Assembly (NCBI GenBank): GCA_050480705.1
Contig: JBJHAX010000055.1
Span: 1-12,019, forward strand
DNA from: JBJHAX01 sp050480705
GTDB taxonomy: Bacteria; Actinomycetota; Nitriliruptoria; Nitriliruptorales; Nitriliruptoraceae
DNA: 12,019 nt
Direction: 5' to 3'
This document shows, piece after piece, positions 7,157-12,019 of the stretch; positions within the stretch are counted from its first letter, which is position 1, and each line of letters starts with the position of its first letter. A model generated the notes under the pieces. It saw only the letters and a program-made list of their open reading frames with translations. It searched no databases and was not told where the DNA came from. Position numbers and translations under genes: made by a program.

Positions 7157-7800
7157 CGAAACACGGGCTACGTGCAATCGGGTTCGCGCTGGCTGCTGCG
7201 TTGCTGCTGTCTGCGTGCTCGCCGACGACGTCCACTGCGATCACGCCGAGCGGTCTCGAACGCGGCGCCGACGGCTGGCGGGGGCTGCCGGTCGACGACG
7301 TGGCGATGCTTCCCGAGGCGACGTTTGCCGATGTGGACGGCGACCCGTTCGTGCTTCCCGACGATCTGCTCGGCACACCGTCGTTGGTGTTCTTCGGCTA
7401 CACCAACTGCCCCGACATCTGCCCGATCCACCTGGCGGCGATCGCCGCGGCGATGCGCATGACCTCGACGAGCTTCGACGATCTTGCGGTCGTGTTCATC
7501 ACGGTGGATCCAGAGCGCGACACCCCCGAGGCGATCCGCACCTGGCTGTCGCACTTCGACGCACGCATCATCGGCCTGCACGCAGAACTCGACGCCGTCG
7601 AAGGCGCGCTCGCGCAACTCGACATGCCGGGCCCGGTGGTCGAAGCCGACGACCCGCGGGGCGACGGGGTGCTCATCGGCCATCCCGCGCAGGTGATCGG
7701 CTTCGACGCACACGGTCAGGCGCAACGCATGTGGCCGTTCGGGACACGACGCTCCGACTGGGTCGACGACCTGCCCCGAATCGTCGAGGAATGGTCGTGA
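7153..7800 (+). CDS. SCO1/SenC-family copper chaperone lipoprotein
   Basis: This 215-residue thioredoxin-fold lipoprotein helps insert copper into the CuA site of cytochrome c oxidase, acting as a copper donor and/or thiol reductant outside the membrane. It has a signal segment (7-19) and a lipobox LSAC with Cys22. The domain shows the Sco copper ligands: CPDIC (Cys86 and Cys90), preceded by FFGYTN, and His177 in GHPAQVIGFD. ITVDPERDTP (116-125) is a family signature. All three copper ligands are present, so it should be functional. Longer in-frame readings upstream run through the PCuAC gene and are rejected. The ATG at 7153 with GGAAG upstream gives a 4-nt overlap. The 3' end overlaps ctaG by GTGA, suggesting coupled translation of all three genes. 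Confidence 0.95.
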   Translation: MTKHGLRAIGFALAAALLLSACSPTTSTAITPSGLERGADGWRGLPVDDVAMLPEATFADVDGDPFVLPDDLLGTPSLVFFGYTNCPDICPIHLAAIAAAMRMTSTSFDDLAVVFITVDPERDTPEAIRTWLSHFDARIIGLHAELDAVEGALAQLDMPGPVVEADDPRGDGVLIGHPAQVIGFDAHGQAQRMWPFGTRRSDWVDDLPRIVEEWS

Positions 7801-8681
7801 ACGTCGCCTGGTGGTGCTCGGGCACCGGCGAGGTGTGGACCTGGCGCTACACGCCGTTCGTCGGCGTCTGGCTCGCCGTCATCGGCCTGATCGGCGGCTA
7901 CACACTGGCGCACCGGCGGGCCGGACGGGCAGTCGACCCTTCGTTGCGGCGCCGCTGGATCGCTGGTGTCGCCGCGGTCTTCCTGGTGTCCGAGTGGCCG
8001 ATCGGCCAGCTCGGCGCCGGCTATCTCGCGTCGGTCGGCATCGCCCGTTACGTCGTGATCACCTTCGTCGCAGCGCCGCTGCTTCTGGCCGGCACGCCGA
8101 CCTGGCTGCTGGACCGCTGGCTTCCGGTCGGGTCGCGACGCGGTGCGGTCGCCACCGCGCTGACCCGCTGGCCGGCAGCTCTGCTGATCTTCAACGTCGT
8201 GCTGTTCGGGACGCACCTTCCGATGACGGTCGACCTGCTCAAGACGACGCAGCTCGGGTCGTTCACCAACGACGTCGCGCACCTGTTCGCGGCACTGGTG
8301 TGGTGGTGGCCGGCGATCCGGCGCGAACCCGAGCGCAACGCCATCGATGAACCGGGGCGTGCGTTCTATCTGTTCGCCTCGTCGGTGCTGATGTTCGTGC
8401 CCGCAGCGTTCCTGACGTTCTCCCCCCTGCCGCTGTACGGCGTGTACGAACTCGCTCCCCCGCTGTGGCTCGGATTCGACCCGGTCCGTGACCAGCAGAC
8501 CGCCGGAATCACGATGAACGTCATCGGCGGGCTCGTGTTGTGGGCGATCATCGCCGTGCTGTTCCTGCGGTGGGCACGGCGCCAGCAGGCTGCGGACACC
8601 GCGTCGAGACGCGCGAACGACGCGGCACGGCTCGCTGCGGCACGCAGCGCGCCAGCGTCAGGAAACGACGACGTAACCTGA
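7797..8681 (+). CDS. ctaG: CtaG (caa3-type) cytochrome c oxidase assembly membrane protein
   Basis: This 294-residue protein has about seven membrane spans and matches the caa3_CtaG family required for cytochrome caa3 oxidase assembly in Gram-positive bacteria. It is unrelated to the CtaG/Cox11 family. Conserved features are GTHLPMTVD (His140, in a span-loop region), HLFAALVWWWP (His162 and the WW-P motif) and DQQTAGITMNVIGGLVLW (from Asp232) before the last span. A charged Ala/Arg-rich cytoplasmic tail of about 35 residues ends the protein. The start is placed at the GTG at 7797: GAGGA (7786-7790) is 6 nt upstream and the start overlaps the sco stop as GTGA. The ATG at 7791 would add two residues but is only 0-1 nt from the Shine-Dalgarno site. 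Context with PCuAC and Sco strongly supports a role in oxidase copper loading. Confidence 0.92.
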   Translation: MNVAWWCSGTGEVWTWRYTPFVGVWLAVIGLIGGYTLAHRRAGRAVDPSLRRRWIAGVAAVFLVSEWPIGQLGAGYLASVGIARYVVITFVAAPLLLAGTPTWLLDRWLPVGSRRGAVATALTRWPAALLIFNVVLFGTHLPMTVDLLKTTQLGSFTNDVAHLFAALVWWWPAIRREPERNAIDEPGRAFYLFASSVLMFVPAAFLTFSPLPLYGVYELAPPLWLGFDPVRDQQTAGITMNVIGGLVLWAIIAVLFLRWARRQQAADTASRRANDAARLAAARSAPASGNDDVT

Positions 8682-8689
8682 GTTGCGCA

Positions 8690-8703
8690 CGCCGGGCCCG
8701 GCG
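8690..8703. terminator. 14-nt perfect GC palindrome between convergent genes
   Basis: CGCCGGGCCCGGCG is fully self-complementary and fills most of the 24-nt gap between ctaG (+) and deoD (-), which converge here. As RNA it could form a hairpin of about 5 bp with a 4-nt loop from either strand. It could serve as a weak bidirectional terminator, but the stem is short and no T-tract follows on either side. Confidence 0.35.
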
Positions 8704-8705
8704 GC

Positions 8706-9422
8706 TCAGCCTTCGGTGTCGATGATCAGCCCGTCGAGCGCGATCGCGACCATGTCGTCGAACGTCGTCTCGCGCTCCTCCGAGCTGGTCTGCTCGCCGC
8801 TGAGCACATGATCGGAGACCGTGAGCACCGTGAGCGCACGCGCGCCGAATTCGGCGGCGACACCGTAAATCCCGGCCGCCTCCATCTCGATTGCGAGCAC
8901 GCCCATCGCCTGCATCGTCGGTGCCAGCCCGCGCGGGTCGTAGAACAGATCAGCGCTGTGCACATTGCCGACCCGAACATCGACACCGTGACGTTCCGCG
9001 GCCTCGGCGGCGCTGCGCAGCAGGCCGAAGTCGGCGATCGCGGCAAAATCGAGTCCCGCGTACCGGGCACGGTTGACTCCCGAGTCGGTGCACGCCCCCG
9101 CGGCGAGAATGACGTCGCGCAGTCCGAGGTCGTCCTGCACGGCGCCACACGATCCGACACGGACGAGGCGTTCGACGCCGTACTCGGTCACGAGTTCCTT
9201 CGTGTAGATCGACGCGGACGGAATGCCCATGCCGGTGCCGAGCACCGACACCGCCATGCCGCGGTAGGTCCCGGTGAAGCCGAGCGCGTTGCGCACGGCG
9301 TTGACCTGCACGGCATCGTCGAAGAATCGATCGGCGATGTGCTTGGCACGCAGCGGATCACCGGGCAACAGGACCGCTTCGGCGAACTCGCCGGGACCGG
9401 CACTCAGATGGGGCGTTGGCAC
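8706..9422 (-). CDS. deoD: Purine nucleoside phosphorylase, DeoD type
   Basis: This 238-residue cytoplasmic enzyme splits purine (deoxy)nucleosides with phosphate into base and (deoxy)ribose-1-phosphate for salvage. It aligns along nearly its whole length with Escherichia coli DeoD (239 residues): TPHLSA at the start, LPGDPLRAKHIA (19-30, phosphate loop with Gly21 and Arg25), GMGIPSASIYTKEL (64-77), RVGSCGAV (88-95, Arg88), EMEAAGIYGVAAEFGA (179-194, ribose-binding Glu181) and TVSDH (201-205) with the catalytic Asp204. Those residues mark the hexameric, adenosine-accepting class rather than trimeric PNP. The GTG start at 9422 has GGAG 6 nt upstream. It lies 48 nt downstream of the CoA-transferase gene on the same strand. 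It is a functional match to the nucleoside-type importer at the other end of the window, though not in the same operon. Confidence 0.97.
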   Translation of the reverse strand: MPTPHLSAGPGEFAEAVLLPGDPLRAKHIADRFFDDAVQVNAVRNALGFTGTYRGMAVSVLGTGMGIPSASIYTKELVTEYGVERLVRVGSCGAVQDDLGLRDVILAAGACTDSGVNRARYAGLDFAAIADFGLLRSAAEAAERHGVDVRVGNVHSADLFYDPRGLAPTMQAMGVLAIEMEAAGIYGVAAEFGARALTVLTVSDHVLSGEQTSSEERETTFDDMVAIALDGLIIDTEG

Positions 9423-9470
9423 GGGCGTCTCCTGCAGCGACGACGGGCACGCACCGTAGCGCGCCGACCG

Positions 9471-10631
9471 CTAGCGCCGATCGTCGTCGAACACCTCGCC
9501 GGTGTGTTCGCCGAGCAACGGCGGCGGCGTCGGCGGACGCCGTCCCGACCTCGACCAACGCACCGGGGCACCGGGAAGCTCGACGGTTCCGGCCTGCGGA
9601 AGTGCCACCCTGTCGACCAGGCCGAGGTGCTCGACCTGCCCCCAGGCATACACCTCGTCCATGGTGCGGATGCGACCCGCAGGGACACCGGCGTCGTTGA
9701 GACGTGTCATCCACGTGTCGACCACGTCGGTGGCCATCACGGCGTTGATGTCCCGTTCGAGGTCGTCGTAGTTCGCGACCCGGTCGCGGTTGGTCCGATA
9801 CCGATCGTCGTCGGGGTCGAGACCGACCACGGGCGCGAACCGGTGCCACAGCCCTTCGGATCCCACACAGATGTTGATCCATCCGTCCGCGCAGGTGAAC
9901 GCGGCGTACGGGGCGATGCTCGGATGACGATTTCCCCCGAACCCGGGGATCTCGCCACCGATCGTGTAGCGCGTTCCCTGATAGGTGTGGACGGCGACCG
10001 CGGAGGCGAGCAGCGACGTGGTCACACGCTGACCCCGTCCCGTGCGTTCGCGGTCGTTGATCGCACACACCACACCGTAGGCGCCGAACATTCCGGCCAG
10101 AACGTCGGTGATCGGAACCCCGAAGCGCGTCGGAGGGCCCCCGGCGTGTCCGGTGATCCCCATCATGCCGGCTTCGCCCTGCAGGATCTGGTCGAACCCC
10201 GATCGGTCACCGTCGGGCCCGCCTTCGCCGAATCCCGTGATGGAGAGCACGACCAGGCGTTCGTTGAGTTCTTCGAGCGCTTCGGGGGACAGGCCCAGGC
10301 GTTCCATCACCCCGGGCCGGAAGTTCTCGACCAGCACGTCCGCATTGGAAAGCAGGTCACGCAGGCGTTCGAGGTCGCGCTCGTCGCGCAGGTCGAGACA
10401 CACCGAGCGTTTCGACCGGTTCACCGACAGGAAGTACGCCGACTGGCGGAACTCGCCGTCACCGACGAACGGAGGCCCCCAGCCGCGTGCATCGTCGCCG
10501 CCGTCGGGCCGTTCGACCTTGATCACTTCGGCACCCGCGTCAGCGAGCATCATGGTGGCGTAGGGGCCGGCGAGCGCACGGGACAGATCGACAACCGTCA
10601 TTCCGGCGAGTGGTCCTAGCGCGTCAGGCAT
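9471..10631 (-). CDS. Type III CoA-transferase, CaiB/BaiF family
   Basis: This 386-residue cytoplasmic enzyme moves CoA between an acyl-CoA and a free carboxylic acid through an Asp-linked anhydride/thioester intermediate. Family features: LAGMTVVDLSRALAGPYAT (8-26) at the N-terminus, LADAGAEVIKVERP (29-42), NRSKRSVCLDL (71-81), ENFRPG (102-107) and the probable nucleophile Asp147 in SGFDQILQ, followed by a Gly-rich stretch. The C-terminus ends in a typical PPPLLGEHTGEV. Length is normal for formyl-CoA transferase-like members (about 380-430). Substrates cannot be read from sequence; oxalate/formate, carnitine, succinyl or bile-acid type reactions are all possible. The ATG at 10631 has GAGGA 8 nt upstream. 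An in-frame GTG directly before it and an upstream ATG at 10691 are less likely. It is divergent from an MFS gene, which might import its acid substrate, and lies upstream of deoD. Confidence 0.93.
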   Translation of the reverse strand: MPDALGPLAGMTVVDLSRALAGPYATMMLADAGAEVIKVERPDGGDDARGWGPPFVGDGEFRQSAYFLSVNRSKRSVCLDLRDERDLERLRDLLSNADVLVENFRPGVMERLGLSPEALEELNERLVVLSITGFGEGGPDGDRSGFDQILQGEAGMMGITGHAGGPPTRFGVPITDVLAGMFGAYGVVCAINDRERTGRGQRVTTSLLASAVAVHTYQGTRYTIGGEIPGFGGNRHPSIAPYAAFTCADGWINICVGSEGLWHRFAPVVGLDPDDDRYRTNRDRVANYDDLERDINAVMATDVVDTWMTRLNDAGVPAGRIRTMDEVYAWGQVEHLGLVDRVALPQAGTVELPGAPVRWSRSGRRPPTPPPLLGEHTGEVFDDDRR

Positions 10632-10739
10632 CACTGTCGTCCTCGTCGATGCGGCGAAGCCTAGTGGTGCTCGCATGGCGCGATGAGGCACGGGCGGGTG
10701 CGTACAGTTTCGTCGACCACGGCGACAGGGATGCAGCAG
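10632..10739. promoter_or_regulatory. Divergent intergenic region with weak -10 candidates
   Basis: This 108-nt interval separates the CoA-transferase (-) from the preferred MFS start (+). On the + strand TACAGT (10703-10708) fits the actinobacterial TANNNT -10 pattern and lies 31 nt before the ATG at 10740; I see no good -35. On the - strand TAGGCT (10663 down to 10658) lies about 27 nt before the CoA-transferase start, also without a clear -35. No operator-like repeat was found. If the MFS gene instead starts at 10683, most of this region would be coding. Confidence 0.25.
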
Positions 10740-11936
10740 ATGACCGGGACGGAAGCGGCGGCCGGCCGCGCGACGACTGCGCCGCTGCTCGCCATGGGCA
10801 TCGCGGCGGCATCGCTCGTCCTCGCGATCCTTCCCGTGTTCCTGGTCAGCGGCCTCGCCGTCCAGATCCGAGCCGAGCTCGGCTTCAGTGAGACCGCACT
10901 GGGCCTGGCCGTCTCGGGCGCGTTCGTCGTGGCCGCGTGCGTCGGACCGATCGCGGGCCGGCTCGCGGACCGCTTCGGTCCACGCGCCACCCTGGTGCTG
11001 AGCGCGTCAGTGAGCATGGCGGTGCTGACCGGCCTCGCCACGCTCACGCAGGGATGGCTGAGCCTCGCGTTGATTCTCCTGGTGAGCGGTGCTGCGCTGG
11101 CGAGCACGACACCGGGCATCTCGATCCTGCTCGCCCGGCTCGTACCGCGCGAACGTCAGGGGCTGGCGTTCGGCATCAAGGAAGCGTCGATCCCGATAGC
11201 GACGCTGGTCGCGGGCCTGGCGATCCCCGCGGTCGCACTCACGGTGGGATGGCGCTGGGCGTTCACGCTCGGCCTGCTCCCCCTGGTCGGGGTCGCGCTC
11301 ATGCTGCCGCGAGTGCCGCACACATCGGCGACCGGTCGTGCGCGTGACGTCACGACCGTGGCGTGGCGGCCGCCACCAGCCGCACTTGCCGCAGTTGCGG
11401 TTGCAGGCGCGTTCGGCAACGGTGCGGCGGCCGGGGTCGCGGTGTTCCTCACCCAGAGCGCCGTCGCGCTCGGCATGTCACCGGCCGGCGCCGGCTACCT
11501 GCTGGCAGGCGGCAGCGTCGCCGGCATCATCACGCGGCTGGCGATGGGCCTCGTCGCGGACCACAGGGGCGGCGCTCAGTTCGGAATGATCGCAGCGATG
11601 CTCGCGATCGGGGCGGTGACCATGTCGTTCGGTGCAGGCGGCACCGTTGGGCTGCTGATCGTGGGCACCGTCGGCGCGTTCTCGGCCGGCTGGGGCTGGG
11701 CGGGCCTGCTGTTCCTGTCGATGATCCGGGTGCTGCCCGGATCTCCGGGCGCGGCGACCGGCATCGGAGTGGCGGGACTCGCGACCGGCAACGGGCTCGG
11801 GCCGCTGATCTTCGGCACGCTCGCGGAACAGGCCTCGTACCGCACCGCATGGATCGTCGCGTCCGCGATGGCGGCCACCGGCGCACTCGTCTTGCATCTC
11901 GTGCGCCGCGGTCTGCGCGAACCCGATGCGACGTAG
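10740..11936 (+). CDS. Major facilitator superfamily transporter
   Basis: This is a polytopic inner-membrane carrier of 398 residues from this start, with about twelve hydrophobic spans in two halves. The loop after the second span carries MFS motif A as GRLADRFGPR (73-82). GLAFGIKEASIP, after the fourth span, is a further MFS-like element. The substrate cannot be read. The overall pattern (few charged residues within spans, short ends) resembles small-molecule or organic-anion carriers of the CynX/oxalate-formate/monocarboxylate type, and the divergent CoA-transferase makes an organic acid plausible, but this is inference. The start is uncertain: ATG 10740 has CAGGG 9 nt upstream and starts near the first span; ATG 10731 sits directly on that site; ATG 10683 would add 19 hydrophilic residues and lacks a Shine-Dalgarno site. 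It converges on the partial pntB-like gene with a 20-nt gap. Confidence 0.87.
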   Translation: MTGTEAAAGRATTAPLLAMGIAAASLVLAILPVFLVSGLAVQIRAELGFSETALGLAVSGAFVVAACVGPIAGRLADRFGPRATLVLSASVSMAVLTGLATLTQGWLSLALILLVSGAALASTTPGISILLARLVPRERQGLAFGIKEASIPIATLVAGLAIPAVALTVGWRWAFTLGLLPLVGVALMLPRVPHTSATGRARDVTTVAWRPPPAALAAVAVAGAFGNGAAAGVAVFLTQSAVALGMSPAGAGYLLAGGSVAGIITRLAMGLVADHRGGAQFGMIAAMLAIGAVTMSFGAGGTVGLLIVGTVGAFSAGWGWAGLLFLSMIRVLPGSPGAATGIGVAGLATGNGLGPLIFGTLAEQASYRTAWIVASAMAATGALVLHLVRRGLREPDAT

Positions 11937-11956
11937 TCGCGGCCGGTGCCTGCCCG

Positions 11957-12019
11957 TCAGCCGCCCAATTGGCCCGCAAGGTCGTCGAGGACTTCCTTGG
12001 CGTCGCCGTAGAGCATGAT
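11957..12019 (-). CDS. pntB: NAD(P) transhydrogenase subunit beta, C-terminal fragment (window edge)
   Basis: Only the last 20 codons and a TGA stop are inside the window; the rest of the gene lies beyond position 12019. The visible end, IMLYGDAKEVLDDLAGQLGG, closely resembles the conserved PntB C-terminus (E. coli type M-L-F-G-D-A-K followed by a short helix). That segment belongs to the NADP(H)-binding domain III of proton-translocating transhydrogenase. The membrane enzyme couples proton flow to hydride transfer between NADH and NADP+. Identification rests on this short motif only, so it is probable rather than certain. The gene is cut by the window edge and is not itself truncated as far as can be seen. 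Confidence 0.75.
   Translation of the reverse strand: MMLYGDAKEVLDDLAGQLGG

Noticed and set aside
7215..7796. Possible long N-terminal extension of CtaG
   Set aside because: This segment is the sco gene read out of frame (Arg/Gly/His-rich), and a Shine-Dalgarno site plus GTGA overlap marks the real start at 7797.
8808..10619. Plus-strand open frame of 603 codons opposite deoD and the CoA-transferase
   Set aside because: It covers two separate, clearly recognised minus-strand genes and the gap between them. Its product has no domain signature and looks like a codon-position artefact of high GC.
1..12019. Mobile elements, CRISPR arrays, tRNA genes, toxin-antitoxin or defence systems
   Set aside because: I saw no transposase or integrase motifs, no regularly spaced direct repeats, no tRNA-like cloverleaf and no defence domains. 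All long genes are explained by metabolic and transport families.

Overview
This is a GC-rich, densely coding bacterial window. GTG starts are common, Shine-Dalgarno sites are purine-rich, and neighbouring genes often overlap by 4 nt. The gene content (lipoprotein copper chaperones with CtaG, EtfBA, a type III CoA-transferase, a nucleoside-type ABC importer) fits an aerobic actinobacterium. A lineage such as Acidimicrobiia is plausible, but that is inference from composition and content, as no marker gene is present.

Layout: (1) 1-259 is non-coding, with a perfect 16-bp hairpin at 114-152 and a weak promoter candidate. (2) 260-4352 (+) is a three-gene ABC importer operon (double ATPase, permease, permease) of the BMP/nucleoside type. 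The genes are joined by 4-nt overlaps. No substrate-binding lipoprotein is visible, and it probably lies upstream of the window. (3) 4387-6590 (-) holds a small three-helix membrane protein followed by etfB and etfA, the two subunits of electron transfer flavoprotein. (4) 6671-8681 (+) is a three-gene copper/cytochrome oxidase assembly operon: a PCuAC lipoprotein, a Sco lipoprotein and CtaG, again joined by 4-nt overlaps. (5) 8706-10631 (-) holds a CaiB/BaiF-type CoA-transferase followed by deoD (purine nucleoside phosphorylase). (6) 10740-11936 (+) is an MFS transporter, divergent from the CoA-transferase. (7) 11957-12019 (-) is the C-terminal end of a gene that looks like pntB (NAD(P) transhydrogenase beta subunit).

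How the genes fit together: the importer and DeoD would form a purine nucleoside uptake and phosphorolysis pair, although they are 4 kb apart and on opposite strands. EtfBA collects electrons from acyl-CoA and similar dehydrogenases for the respiratory chain. PCuAC, Sco and CtaG load copper into the terminal oxidase of that chain. The CoA-transferase probably activates an organic acid, possibly one taken up by the adjacent MFS carrier. The partial PntB would exchange reducing equivalents between NADH and NADPH.

I found no mobile element, CRISPR array, tRNA/rRNA or defence system, and nothing I would call a new biological system. The observations worth a second look are modest: extended N-termini on both permeases, an orphan membrane protein ahead of etfBA, the CoA-transferase-deoD pairing, and a few inverted repeats in intergenic regions.
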